Shown: positions 27,991 to 37,071, numbered from the stretch's first letter. The stretch is DNA of 64,000 bases from Paenibacillus sacheonensis (GCF_009909195.1 NZ_JAAAMU010000008.1:186001-250000), one strand, 5' to 3'. Translations and numbers: made by a program. The notes: a model not told the origin generated them from the letters alone.

Positions 27991-28428
27991 TTACCCTGTT
28001 GCCATTTCTTTCTTCGCATCAATCCCATTTACGATAAGTGCTTCGCAATAATCGATAATGTCGCTTCGGCGCACGATGCCGATGAACCGATTCATGTCGT
28101 CGACCACCGGAACGAAATTTTGCATCTTCGCCAGGGATACAAGGTCTTCCATGTTGGCGTCGATCTGTACGGCTTTATTGGTCAGCCGCATCTGTACGTC
28201 AGAGAGCCTCACTTTATTCGTCTGATCGAATGAGATTTGCGGGTTATTCTTCATGTGCCAGAGCAAATCGCCCTCGGTCAGCGTACCGGCATAACCGCCG
28301 GCATGGTCTAGAATCGGAACGGCCGTGTAACGGTGATGCTCCATCCGCTCCAGCGTCTGCCGCAGCGTGGCGTCCATCGTCAGCCACACCACTTCTTGCT
28401 TCGGTAATAAGAAAAATGCAATATTCAT
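27991..28428 (-). CDS. CBS-domain protein, CbpB/YkuL-like
   Basis: A 145-residue protein made of two CBS motifs (about 5-60 and 78-140): 'TLRQTLERMEHHRYTAVPILDHAGGYAGTLTEGDLL' and 'MEDLVSLAKMQNFVPVVDDMNRFIGIVRRSDII'. It matches YkuL/CbpB, a c-di-AMP-binding CBS protein of Bacilli that links c-di-AMP to the stringent response. Its nearness to gdpP supports a c-di-AMP connection. The c-di-AMP binding is inferred from family resemblance. Confidence 0.8.
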   Translation of the reverse strand: MNIAFFLLPKQEVVWLTMDATLRQTLERMEHHRYTAVPILDHAGGYAGTLTEGDLLWHMKNNPQISFDQTNKVRLSDVQMRLTNKAVQIDANMEDLVSLAKMQNFVPVVDDMNRFIGIVRRSDIIDYCEALIVNGIDAKKEMATG

Positions 28429-28494
28429 GCGTTTGCTGCCCGCCTTCCTTCTTCTTCTTTCACGTACGGAAAGAACCTGGGCGTTCGTACTGCC

Positions 28495-29598
28495 TTATTG
28501 CTTCGCGGATGTATCCGCCGGCTTCGCCGATAGGGACTCCACCGGTTTTTGGACGTTAGGCTTGGTTTGGGCCTCTTCCGGAAGCGGCAGCTCCGCTTTC
28601 GTCTTGGATGGATCCAGCCACGCCGTAATCAGCGCTTTGGTCGTCGCCAAATCCTCCTCGTCCGCAAAATAATACCATGCGCCGTGAGCGACTTTGCGGT
28701 GCCCGTTCCCTTTCAGCGTATGACTATAAATCGTGCGGTTATCGCTTTGAAGCATACTTTTCGCAAGGTCAATCATATGCTCCGGTGTTAAGTCGGTGCT
28801 GAAGTTGCCGCCCATGATATCCATCATTTGCGGAATTTTCGTCCACTGTCCAACGCTGGACGCCTTGTTCATAATCGCGTTCAAGAACACCTGATGACGT
28901 CCTGCGCGGCTTGTATCTCCGCCGGCATCTTCACGGTAACGAACGTAATTAAGCGCCTCCGTGCCGTTGTAGACGTCTTTGCCTGCCTTCACGACGAACT
29001 TCTCGTGATCGGCATCGTCGTTGACCAGATCTTTCGTGATCGGCAGCGGAATGCCGCCCATAGCGTCGATGACATCACGAAAACCCTTGAAGTTTATTGT
29101 AGCATAATGGCCAACCGGTTCGCCAAACAACTTCTCGACCGTCTCGACCGACATTTTCGCGCCGCCGAACGCATAGGCATGCGTGATCTTGTCCTTCCAT
29201 TGACGGCCTGCCTTCGTCCGTTTGCCGACAATATCAACGTAGGTGTCGCGCGGGATAGATACCATCAGCATCGCCCCGTCGATCGGCCTGACGACCGTAT
29301 AGATCATCGTGTCGGAACGGCCGATCTCTTTATCCCGCTGATCGACGCCGAGCAGCAGCAGCGAGAAAGGCTGCTCCTTCTTGTAAGCCACCTCAACCGG
29401 TTTGCGTCCCTCGATCGGCTTGTACGACTTCTCCAGCTTCTTCTCTACGCTGCCGGACAGAAACGTATCGAAGCCCCATAATGCCAATGCGCTGCGGTTG
29501 TAATAGGCCGCCGCTCCGCCTGCAACGATGAGGATCAGCAGTACAGCCAGCCATTTATTTCTTCGTGCTCTTCTGGGTTTCGTCATGGTGACATTCAT
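28495..29598 (-). CDS. LCP family (LytR-CpsA-Psr) wall-polymer ligase
   Basis: About 367 residues: a basic cytoplasmic N-terminus, one membrane anchor (about 15-35, WLAVLLILIVAGGAAAYY) and an extracellular LCP domain (about 80-300) with 'LLLGVDQRDKEIGRSDTMIYTVVRPIDG..MVSIPRDTYVDI' and 'YVRYREDAGGDTSRAGRHQVFLNAIM'. These enzymes attach teichoic acid-like polymers to peptidoglycan. Conserved Arg and Asp contacts for the lipid phosphate are present. Start choice is uncertain: 29598 has GGAG too close, 29586 has it 13 bases away. Confidence 0.92.
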   Translation of the reverse strand: MNVTMTKPRRARRNKWLAVLLILIVAGGAAAYYNRSALALWGFDTFLSGSVEKKLEKSYKPIEGRKPVEVAYKKEQPFSLLLLGVDQRDKEIGRSDTMIYTVVRPIDGAMLMVSIPRDTYVDIVGKRTKAGRQWKDKITHAYAFGGAKMSVETVEKLFGEPVGHYATINFKGFRDVIDAMGGIPLPITKDLVNDDADHEKFVVKAGKDVYNGTEALNYVRYREDAGGDTSRAGRHQVFLNAIMNKASSVGQWTKIPQMMDIMGGNFSTDLTPEHMIDLAKSMLQSDNRTIYSHTLKGNGHRKVAHGAWYYFADEEDLATTKALITAWLDPSKTKAELPLPEEAQTKPNVQKPVESLSAKPADTSAKQ

Positions 29599-29791
29599 GC
29601 TCCTGTCTACAACCATCTATTTAAACGCTCTATCACCAGTCTAAACGATCGTTTTCAGGGGAAAGTTACAATTCGTTAACGATACAATACGACCAGCAAT
29701 GGTTATGGTTTACAGGATCGAATCCTGCAATTCCGCATAGATCGGCCGGCACATGAATACATACGTAACATAAGGAAGGGGAGGCTCTCCT

Positions 29792-30145
29792 ATGCAAGCA
29801 CCGCGTTTTGCACCGGATCGTTCATCGACCGGCATTGACTCGAAGATCGTCGGGCTGCTCTGTTATTTGGGCTTCTTCATAACAGGTTTGTTGTTTCTTG
29901 CTCTGGAGAAGCGAAGCACGTTCGTGAAGTTTCACGCCATGCAGTCCATCCTGCTTTCGGTTTTCTTCTGCGTCATTAATATTGTACTCGGCTTCCTTCC
30001 GTTTATCGGCTGGTTTCTTGGCTTATTGCTAGCACCCCTGTCATTTATTCTTTGGATTGCCTTAATGCTCCTCGCTCTGCAGGGAAGATGGTTCAAGGTT
30101 CCGATTATCGGCGATTTCGCGGAACAGCAGGCAGCAAAATTTTAG
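29792..30145 (+). CDS. DUF4870 domain membrane protein
   Basis: A 117-residue protein with three hydrophobic segments and the DUF4870 pattern 'IVGLLCYLGFFITGLLFLALEKRSTFVKFHAMQSILL'. The role is unknown; the family resembles Tic20-like small membrane proteins. GGAGG lies upstream of the ATG. It is the first host gene left of the rpsR-bounded island and is transcribed toward it. Confidence 0.88.
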   Translation: MQAPRFAPDRSSTGIDSKIVGLLCYLGFFITGLLFLALEKRSTFVKFHAMQSILLSVFFCVINIVLGFLPFIGWFLGLLLAPLSFILWIALMLLALQGRWFKVPIIGDFAEQQAAKF

Positions 30146-30164
30146 GCCCATGCCCATCCCATGG

Positions 30165-30196
30165 CAAAAGAAAAAGGCAGCCGATTGGCTGCCTGG
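30165..30196 (-). terminator. Terminator of rpsR copy 2
   Basis: An 8-bp stem AGGCAGCC/GGCTGCCT with loop GATT; the minus strand continues TTTTTCTTTT. It may also terminate the convergent DUF4870 gene. Confidence 0.85.
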
Positions 30197-30262
30197 AGCA
30201 GAGTGGACTGTGTGTACAACCGATAGGTCGGACATGCAGCATTCTGCGTGTTTTCATCTATA

Positions 30263-30541
30263 CTATTCCGTAGTGTAAGGCAACAGCGCAACTTGACGCG
30301 AACGCTTGATAGCGACCGTCAGCAGGCGTTGGTACTTCGCGCTAGTTCCCGTTACACGACGTGGCAAGATTTTGCCGCGCTCGCTGATAAATTTACGAAG
30401 CAAGTCCGTATCTTTATAATCAATGTGTGTAATTTTGTTAGCGGTGAAGAAACATACTTTACGGCGTTTGTTACGGCCTTTACGGCCGCCGAATTTGCGT
30501 TCTGGACGCTCGTCGCCACCATCTCTTTGTTTAAAGCTCAT
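30263..30541 (-). CDS. rpsR: 30S ribosomal protein S18, second copy
   Basis: A 92-residue S18 starting MSFKQRD; AAAGGA lies 9 bases before the chosen ATG. It is complete and differs from the operon copy at 48344 by only four residues, while I count about 34 differences in 276 aligned bases. It stands alone, with its own terminator but without rpsF or ssb, at the left edge of the island. It could be the original gene displaced by insertion, or one carried in by the element. Both copies look functional. Confidence 0.95.
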   Translation of the reverse strand: MSFKQRDGGDERPERKFGGRKGRNKRRKVCFFTANKITHIDYKDTDLLRKFISERGKILPRRVTGTSAKYQRLLTVAIKRSRQVALLPYTTE

Positions 30542-30690
30542 GTTCATCCGTCCTTTCGTTTAGAATGGTAGTTATGTGAGTTGTATATTGTGTAAATACA
30601 TTAAAAACCTTTTGTTTAAGCCATTTTAACTGCTTTACACACATTTTCTGTGTAGCTTTTAGTAGTATGCAGCTATTCTATTCCTATTAT

Positions 30691-31680
30691 TCAAATGTTT
30701 ACACTTATGATGTCATTCGCTAAAGCCTTCGAACCGCTCTTCCCTTTTATATACTTCAGTTGTCCGTTTGACGACCAGTCAAACTTCTTTAATTTTCGAA
30801 CTAACTTAATTAACTTGGTAATATCTAATTGCTTTGGGTTCTCTGACGAATAACATTGGCTTAATAAATGCATTCCTGAAATCCCAAGAGCGTTTAGACA
30901 AACAATATGCGTTAGTCGGGAATCCTTATAACTTGACCAATCATCACTAAACTGTTCTTTTACTACACTAAAATAAGTTAAAATCATGTACAGCTTTTCC
31001 TCTTTTGTTGCCTCACTTTTTGTTTTAAACATTAAGTCTATAAGAGTGTATAAGTTTTGGAGTGTTACGTGTTTTCCATTGCTTCTTTTTCCGGTAATTG
31101 AGGCAATCGAATAAAACGGACTCTCTCTTCTTGTAATTAGTTCTGTGGCAATCCAACTTGTATCATCCGTTGTTCTTCTGAGATATTTACTAAGCGAAAC
31201 GCCAATACCTTTCGCCTTCGTATTAATTGTATCGAAGAGCTTTATTTCCTCATCTTCATCAAGATAATGAAAAGCAAGAAATGGTACATTAATTTCGGTG
31301 TTAGTTTCATCTACATAGAGTTTTATTCCACCTAATCTATGCTGTCCATCCATTAATGAAGCTTTTGCTTTGCACAACAAGCGACCGAATGCAGGTCTCT
31401 GTTTATCATAAGATGCAAATTCCCAATTTCCTTCTGCGTTAAGAAGTATCGGAGTGAATAGTGAATCGGCCCCATTGGATAAATAAAATGAAAAATCTTT
31501 GCAACGTTTTAAATCAACCGGTCTTTGATACCCCTTACCTGTAGGTAAATCAAAAGGCTTAACGTATGTTAATTGCAAAGCTTCTGTAGAGATAATATTC
31601 CCCAAGTATGATACTTTACCTCTCATTTTATATTGAGTTACATTTTCGATAACATAATGTCTAGGTAGGATACCTCTCAA
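30691..31680 (-). CDS. DGQHR-domain (DndB-like) protein
   Basis: A 329-residue protein with the diagnostic 'ASLMDGQHRLGGIKLY' near residue 115 and 'FDTINTKAKGIGVSLSKYL', as in DGQHR-domain and DndB proteins. DndB is the regulator of phosphorothioate DNA modification. Here no dndCDE or ssp genes are visible, so it is an orphan. It is divergent from an XRE regulator with a shared inverted repeat, suggesting a small self-regulated module. Base composition is AT-rich, unlike the core. Its activity is unknown. Confidence 0.75.
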   Translation of the reverse strand: MRGILPRHYVIENVTQYKMRGKVSYLGNIISTEALQLTYVKPFDLPTGKGYQRPVDLKRCKDFSFYLSNGADSLFTPILLNAEGNWEFASYDKQRPAFGRLLCKAKASLMDGQHRLGGIKLYVDETNTEINVPFLAFHYLDEDEEIKLFDTINTKAKGIGVSLSKYLRRTTDDTSWIATELITRRESPFYSIASITGKRSNGKHVTLQNLYTLIDLMFKTKSEATKEEKLYMILTYFSVVKEQFSDDWSSYKDSRLTHIVCLNALGISGMHLLSQCYSSENPKQLDITKLIKLVRKLKKFDWSSNGQLKYIKGKSGSKALANDIISVNI

Positions 31681-31717
31681 TTAAAACCCTCCCTAACTGT
31701 ATTGTCTCCACATTTTA

Positions 31718-31758
31718 TGTTCTACAATACATAAAATCAAATGGTATTATGTAGAACA
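31718..31758. promoter_or_regulatory. Inverted repeat between the DndB-like and XRE genes
   Basis: TGTTCTAC (31718-31725) and GTAGAACA (31751-31758) are perfect inverted arms separated by 25 bases in the divergent intergenic region. This fits an operator for the XRE protein controlling both promoters; no binding evidence exists. Confidence 0.5.
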
Positions 31759-31812
31759 ATGGTCTTCAGGTAAGCTTAATGATGCCCTACCCTTAAAAGA
31801 AGGGGGGGTTTT

Positions 31813-32154
31813 GTGTCCAAAATTTCTAAAGTCCTTGGTAGTAATGTCCGTTTATATAGGAAATCCTTAAATTTAACTCAGGATGAATTGAGTAGTCTAA
31901 CTTCAATTGAACAAAGTCATATAGCGAGAATTGAAAAAGGTGAGGTTAACATTTCTCTTGATACCCTGGAAAGACTTTCAAAAGTCCTTAAAATAGATCC
32001 AGTTGATCTACTTTATAATGGTGACCAGCAAGCAAATTCAGATAAAAAGAAAATTATTGAGAAAATTAATGTTCTTTTACTGACAAGGAGCTCTATTGAG
32101 CTGCAAAGTATGTTCAAGATTCTAAAAGAAATATTTGCGTTAAAAGATAATTAA
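31813..32154 (+). CDS. XRE-family HTH regulator
   Basis: A 113-residue protein with a GTG start after a run of G (AGGGGGGG). Residues 8-65 form the XRE/Cro helix-turn-helix ('LGSNVRLYRKSLNLTQDELSSLTSIEQSHIARIEKGEVNISLDTLERLSKVL'). The C-terminal 45 residues are helical and may dimerise. It is divergent from the DndB-like gene and convergent with tnpC. Likely controls the DndB-like gene and itself. Confidence 0.9.
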   Translation: MSKISKVLGSNVRLYRKSLNLTQDELSSLTSIEQSHIARIEKGEVNISLDTLERLSKVLKIDPVDLLYNGDQQANSDKKKIIEKINVLLLTRSSIELQSMFKILKEIFALKDN

Positions 32155-32207
32155 AAAAGCAAAAGCCAACTCCCTAATTAGACAGGATCTGTTGGCTTTT
32201 GCTTTTT
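32154..32207. terminator. Bidirectional terminator between XRE and TnpC-like genes
   Basis: A perfect 17-bp stem AAAAAGCAAAAGCCAAC/GTTGGCTTTTGCTTTTT. The stop codon of the TnpC-like gene lies in its loop, and the gene's last codons form one arm. Confidence 0.9.
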
Positions 32208-32636
32208 GAGGTGGAGTGGTATTACTCCCCCCTTCATTTGCAGTATGTATTGTTCCAGTGAATCTATGCGCGCCCGTAAATCTGAATTAACTAATACTAA
32301 CTCATTCATTTTATATAATAACAACTCATTTTTTTCTTTCTCTCTAGAAAGCTCATCTTTAAGTTTATGATATCTGTCTTCAAGAAGTTCTCTGCCAGAT
32401 GGTTTTTTTGGTTCTTCAATATTAATACCGATCTTTTCAATTATCGATTTTGGTTCTTTCTGTATTGAAATCTCTTGTCTACAATATTCCAGTATGTCTA
32501 AGTTATTATAAATAGTCTTTCTTTCAATACCAGCTTTTTTAGCAATCTTGTTTATAGATAAACTTTCTTTAGATTTTTTTAGTGATGAAATTGCTTTTTT
32601 AATTTTTTCAAAAGTGATTACTTTAACTGGATGCAT
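32178..32636 (-). CDS. TnpC-like accessory protein of the recombinase module
   Basis: A 152-residue protein. The first 60 residues form an HTH ('KESLSINKIAKKAGIERKTIYNNLDILEYCR') and the rest is a coiled coil ('LKDELSREKEKNELLLYKMNELVLVNSDLRARIDSLEQYIL'). Proteins of this build (TnpC of Tn554, DUF6262) follow tyrosine recombinases in Tn554-like elements and help orientation and efficiency of transposition. It is the last gene of the recombinase transcript, 19 bases after recombinase C. Confidence 0.75.
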   Translation of the reverse strand: MHPVKVITFEKIKKAISSLKKSKESLSINKIAKKAGIERKTIYNNLDILEYCRQEISIQKEPKSIIEKIGINIEEPKKPSGRELLEDRYHKLKDELSREKEKNELLLYKMNELVLVNSDLRARIDSLEQYILQMKGGVIPLHLKKQKPTDPV

Positions 32637-32655
32637 TATTTTTAACTCACTCTCT

Positions 32656-34098
32656 TCAGCTTCTGGTCAAATCACTAATAATGCCAGTCAGATAAGTTTC
32701 AATTACCCTCATTTTTTCCTCATAAGGTCCTTTTTCTTTTATTTCAGCTAATTGCTCTCTAACAATATTTAATCTTGTTTCGTGTACAGAAAGAAATTCT
32801 GGTGTGGTCAAAAAATTACGACAGCCTAGGCACATTCCATCACCTTCACAAGGCTTCTTTGATGTCATGGGATGATGAGTACAAAATCCATTACTTAAAA
32901 TTTGTAGCTTCATAGCTTTTCTTATTGCTTTTACTTGTTCCACTGTCTTCCCTCGAAAAGGATTACTTATTTTCAGTTTTTCTTTTATAGTCAATGCCTG
33001 CTTACCTGCTATTATGGCATTTTCATTGAAAACATCAGCAAACTTATTATCGATATCTTCTTGTATTGTTTCAATGTAGTGTTGGGTACCGCGTATATTT
33101 GAATGACCCATCATATGAGCCACAAATTCAATTGAAGCTCCAGCCTGAATTGCATATGTTGCAAATGCATGCCTAAACGAATGACTTGTCAAATCTAGTT
33201 TATTTCCTTCATCATCCTTGAGCTGATGATAATTGAGCCAAGGATGTAGATAGTTTTTTGTCCAATTAGAATAAGAACATAACTGTGCCGGAGACCCCTT
33301 CTTACTTCTACTCTTAGTTATAAATAAATATGGTAATCCGGAGCTGTCCCTTAAATCCCTTGTTTTATTCTCAAGGGCTTGTATTGCTTTCAATACTAGC
33401 TCATTAACAGGCTTTACAACATTGATATCCTCACTTGTCAGCTTCCTGTTCAGATGATTTAAGACAGGCCTCTCTAATAAAAGATCTATGCAACCATATT
33501 TAAGAGTGATAAACTCATTAATTCTCAAACTTGTTTGTGAGGTAATTAAAATACTTGCGGCTACTTGAACAAACATTAAATTATCATTTTCAAGGTCTTC
33601 TTCTGCTTTTCGAATAATAGTATTAATTAGGCTTTTGTCAGGAGCAAATTTTTTTTTAGTGGCTCTCTCTTTCACTCGCTTATTACTAAGTATAATCTCA
33701 TGATAGATGTTATTTAGATAGCGTACATCCTCAGCTACTTCCCATCCCTTTACATTTCCTTTCAGTAGAATGTCTTTTAGTGCCTGAGCAGACTTAATAA
33801 TTGATTGCCCACTCAAAGGCTCACCAGAAGTTTCGCTTGTGGTTATCATTAGATGCCTAAAGTAAGAGCCAACATGTTCTTCTCTAACTTCTTTAAAGGA
33901 TTCAATCTCCGGGTAGTAATCGTTGAGGAATTTTATGAACCTGATCAACCCCTCAAACACTCTTCGTGCTGTATTAAATGAGCCCGTATTTAACTCATGA
34001 ACCATAAACTGCTTCACGACTGTAATCATCAAGGGTTTATGTTCCCAATAGCTGAATTTTATTTGTAGTTTTGACCCTTGTTGATGTTCGTTACCCAC
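32656..34098 (-). CDS. Tyrosine recombinase C of a three-recombinase module
   Basis: A 480-residue phage-integrase-family protein. Catalytic residues can be placed at R192, H306-x-x-R309 (SHSFRH), H332 (MGHSN) and Y341 (QHYIET). A C-terminal cysteine cluster C406-x10-C417-x5-C423-x2-C426, followed by 'FLTTPEFLSVH', matches recombinase B in spacing and probably binds zinc. All catalytic positions are intact, so it should be active. A 109-base gap separates it from recombinase B. Confidence 0.9.
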   Translation of the reverse strand: MGNEHQQGSKLQIKFSYWEHKPLMITVVKQFMVHELNTGSFNTARRVFEGLIRFIKFLNDYYPEIESFKEVREEHVGSYFRHLMITTSETSGEPLSGQSIIKSAQALKDILLKGNVKGWEVAEDVRYLNNIYHEIILSNKRVKERATKKKFAPDKSLINTIIRKAEEDLENDNLMFVQVAASILITSQTSLRINEFITLKYGCIDLLLERPVLNHLNRKLTSEDINVVKPVNELVLKAIQALENKTRDLRDSSGLPYLFITKSRSKKGSPAQLCSYSNWTKNYLHPWLNYHQLKDDEGNKLDLTSHSFRHAFATYAIQAGASIEFVAHMMGHSNIRGTQHYIETIQEDIDNKFADVFNENAIIAGKQALTIKEKLKISNPFRGKTVEQVKAIRKAMKLQILSNGFCTHHPMTSKKPCEGDGMCLGCRNFLTTPEFLSVHETRLNIVREQLAEIKEKGPYEEKMRVIETYLTGIISDLTRS

Positions 34099-34207
34099 CA
34101 GGCCATTAAAATCCCAGATTATATCCGAAAATAGACTATTCCCTATTTTAAGTTGATGCTTTTCATTACCATTAGATATTGTATTATTCCTATTTATGTC
34201 GTCCTTC

Positions 34208-35617
34208 TCAAACTGTAGTTGTATTTTTCATCTCCTCCAGCCTTTCTATTATCTCCTTTAACGAACTTTCAACTTTTGTAAGGTGGTCAAAGGAACCTAT
34301 GTATTCTTCACGCATATAATTTTCGGAATCCATTTCAATTCTTTCTAAATGTTGTTTATGGATTAATAAATAATCAGGTGTTGTCATAAACTTAGGACAA
34401 AGAAGGCATAAATTGAAACTTTTGCAATTTAACCCTTCACCGTCAATTGGTTTTCTACAAATGCCATCAGGCAATGCAGCCTGCTTTAAAGTCGTTCCCT
34501 CGATATTTGTGCCACTTTTGTCTTTTACGTCTCTGGCAATTACACCAACAAATCCGATATTATTATGCTCTTCAATAATTTTTGGGCTTTGTACTTTGGA
34601 ATAGAGTGCTGTGGAATGTAATGAACTATGTCCTAAATACTCTTGGATTTCAAAGGAAGTCATGCCACGGTTAATCATATGAGTTCCAATTGTATGGCGA
34701 AAAGCATGGAAATTTAGGTTGTAAAGGGTATCATTCGAATCAACTATTCTATGCTTTATTACAAACTTTTCCAATCTTTCTCTGAACATGTTTTGTGTCA
34801 GTCTTGCATAATGGTCGCTTATTTTTTTAGCTTCCGACTTACTAATAATATTTAAGTACTCTGTATTAAGGTATTCTCTACCTTGTGCTGAAGAGCGAGT
34901 GAGCCAATCTACTGCTTTGGAAACACGTTTGCTTACGGGTATCCATCGCTCAGAATTATTTTTTTCATTTATGACATGGAGTATAGGAGTTCCATTAAAG
35001 GATTCAGTTATGCAACCGACCTTTAAATCAAGAACTTCACCAAGTCTAATTCCTGTATCAATACCAATTTCCAAGTAAGGTTTCAGCAATCCATTCTCTT
35101 CACTACTCAGAGCACTTTCTATTTGTTTTAATACCTGATCACTTATAATTTTAGTCTTAAGGAAATCATCCACTCTTAAAGCTTGAAATTCATCTCCATC
35201 AAAAACTTCAGATTTCGGGAATTCCTCATATTCAAAACGCTGTCCGTGATAAATAATCCATTTTAGAGATGCCATACATACATTAGCAGTTGAATTACTC
35301 ATACCTTTTTGTTTTAGGTAAGTTATGTAATCTTGAATAGTATTGTTGTTCACTTCACTATAGTTTTTAATAGATTTATTTGCTTCACTAAGAAAATTAA
35401 AAAAGTGTTTTAACGAATAATTATACCTATGTAATGTGTCTACTTTAGGATTCTGCTTAGTAAAACACTCGATTGTTGCTTGTTTATGGACATTCTTGAA
35501 CCAGTAATTCGGCAGATAGTCAAAATAAAACGTTAAATATTTCCCCCTGGAACTAACATGGTCTATTTTCCAAACATTTTCTTTAATATTGACCGCTTTT
35601 CCGTTACTTGTAATCAT
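34208..35617 (-). CDS. Tyrosine recombinase B of a three-recombinase module
   Basis: A 469-residue integrase-family protein. N-terminal SAM-like core-binding domain about 60-130; catalytic residues R191, H304-x-x-R307 (FHAFRH), H330 (LGHSS) and Y339 (ALYSKV). The cysteine cluster C387-x10-C398-x5-C404-x2-C407 precedes 'FMTTPDYLLIH', the same design as in recombinase C. Its first codon overlaps the stop of recombinase A by 4 bases, as tnpA-tnpB and RIT genes do. Confidence 0.9.
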   Translation of the reverse strand: MITSNGKAVNIKENVWKIDHVSSRGKYLTFYFDYLPNYWFKNVHKQATIECFTKQNPKVDTLHRYNYSLKHFFNFLSEANKSIKNYSEVNNNTIQDYITYLKQKGMSNSTANVCMASLKWIIYHGQRFEYEEFPKSEVFDGDEFQALRVDDFLKTKIISDQVLKQIESALSSEENGLLKPYLEIGIDTGIRLGEVLDLKVGCITESFNGTPILHVINEKNNSERWIPVSKRVSKAVDWLTRSSAQGREYLNTEYLNIISKSEAKKISDHYARLTQNMFRERLEKFVIKHRIVDSNDTLYNLNFHAFRHTIGTHMINRGMTSFEIQEYLGHSSLHSTALYSKVQSPKIIEEHNNIGFVGVIARDVKDKSGTNIEGTTLKQAALPDGICRKPIDGEGLNCKSFNLCLLCPKFMTTPDYLLIHKQHLERIEMDSENYMREEYIGSFDHLTKVESSLKEIIERLEEMKNTTTV

Positions 35618-36750
35618 TGTAGCAACACCGATTTTCTACTAAGAATAAACCGTTCATATGCGTCTGTTTGTGATTCTAAGGAGAGATGCACATACTTTTT
35701 CGTAGTGTGGATGGATTTATGTCCCAGTCTGTTTGCTATGTAAAGCTCATTGTAGCCGGCTTCCGCTAGTTCTGTACCATGAGTATGCCTCAGTTTATGG
35801 GGGGTGCATTTTATTCCTGACCCTTCTGATAACTTCTCGAAAAAATTCTCGACTGGTCTTCGGGTCATATACACCCCTGACTTAGGTGAGCGATGATTAA
35901 CAAATAGAGTTTGAAATTCTTCTAGGTGCGGCCGATCATTGCAGATGTAATCATCAATTGCAAAAATTAAGTCCATACTCACAGGTATGGTTCTGCTTAT
36001 TGTTTTTGCATAGTGATCGATGTGATACGCATTGTTATTTCTTTTAACTACTTTAATTGATCCAAACTCCTTTAAAGGGTCTGGTTGACCTATATCAGTC
36101 AAATAGAGCCCTAAGCACTCACCAATTCTGATTCCAGTCTCATAAATAACTCTGAACATTAGCTTATCCCTTGAACGCATACCAGGGTCTTTTCGAACTG
36201 CAGTAATTGCTTCATACAGGCATTCAATTTCGTTTGGAAATAACCTTTTTACTCTGCTTTTATCCGTTTCTTTTCTCCTAAAATAGCTTGTGGAAACTTG
36301 TTTAGTTGATACTTTGTTTATTTTTACTGTTGATTCAAACACCGGTGGGGAAGTATTTTTGCTGTTACCCATACCCGACTCAAGGAATCCAAGTGTATTT
36401 TCATAAAAACGAAAGTATGAGGATAAAGTAGCTAGGTATCTATTTATTGTAGCAGGCGATTTCCTGAGATTGTTACCAACCTTGGTGTCAAGATACTCAA
36501 TAAAGGAAAACATCATTCTAGGCTTGACTTCGAAAAAACGAATGTTCTCTTGATTCAACCAACTATAGAATTCCTTTAGATCCCTACAATAGGATTCTAT
36601 TGTTGTTAGTGAAAAATCTTTTAGCTGAAGGTGCCTAATAAATAAAGAGACCTCCTCCACTATATTGTAGTTACTATCCACCAATACAACCGATTTCTTC
36701 CCATCTTCCGATAAAGTGTTCTCTATTCGCACATTAATCACCAAAACCAT
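35614..36750 (-). CDS. Tyrosine recombinase A of a three-recombinase module
   Basis: A 378-residue integrase resembling TnpA of Tn554. Core-binding domain about 33-125; catalytic residues R208 (TGIRIGE), H318-x-x-R321 (PHKLRH), H344 (LGHKS) and Y353 (KKYVHL). No cysteine tail. It is the first gene of the recombinase transcript; the start is uncertain because no strong ribosome site precedes 36750 and an in-frame GTG a few codons later has GGTGATT before it. Confidence 0.9.
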   Translation of the reverse strand: MVLVINVRIENTLSEDGKKSVVLVDSNYNIVEEVSLFIRHLQLKDFSLTTIESYCRDLKEFYSWLNQENIRFFEVKPRMMFSFIEYLDTKVGNNLRKSPATINRYLATLSSYFRFYENTLGFLESGMGNSKNTSPPVFESTVKINKVSTKQVSTSYFRRKETDKSRVKRLFPNEIECLYEAITAVRKDPGMRSRDKLMFRVIYETGIRIGECLGLYLTDIGQPDPLKEFGSIKVVKRNNNAYHIDHYAKTISRTIPVSMDLIFAIDDYICNDRPHLEEFQTLFVNHRSPKSGVYMTRRPVENFFEKLSEGSGIKCTPHKLRHTHGTELAEAGYNELYIANRLGHKSIHTTKKYVHLSLESQTDAYERFILSRKSVLLQ

Positions 36751-36852
36751 TAGATTTAGATTGTAATATTCTACAAATTACCCCATTTACCTCTTCGCTT
36801 CTTATCTGTATAAAAAATTAGTTTTTACTCAAAAATTTGATTCTTAATAAAG

Positions 36853-37071
36853 CTACAGCAGCGGATAAATTAGCTTTATCAAGCTTTCACTTAAATACCA
36901 GACACCACTTATATGTCTACCATCATTAAAGTGTTCATCTTTTTCTACAACCAAATAAGAGTGTCCCTCCAAAAACATCCATTTTGCGAAGTTACCTTCC
37001 TTAATCTGGCCGCCCTCTAAATACACTTCAATTCTCTGTCCGGTCATAAGTTGCGGAAATCGTTTACCCAT
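36853..37071 (-). CDS. Small hypothetical protein
   Basis: A 72-residue protein (MGKRFPQLMTGQRIEVYLEGGQIKEGNF...) with alternating strand-like segments, perhaps a small beta-barrel. GGGGGAG lies upstream of the ATG. It sits between the restriction operon terminator and recombinase A. I do not recognise it; possibly a module-specific regulator or an accessory of the recombinases. Confidence 0.6.
   Translation of the reverse strand: MGKRFPQLMTGQRIEVYLEGGQIKEGNFAKWMFLEGHSYLVVEKDEHFNDGRHISGVWYLSESLIKLIYPLL

Noticed and set aside
30263..30541. rpsR copy 2 as a recent tandem duplication
   Set aside because: The copies differ at about 34 of 276 bases spread over the whole gene, too many for a recent duplication.
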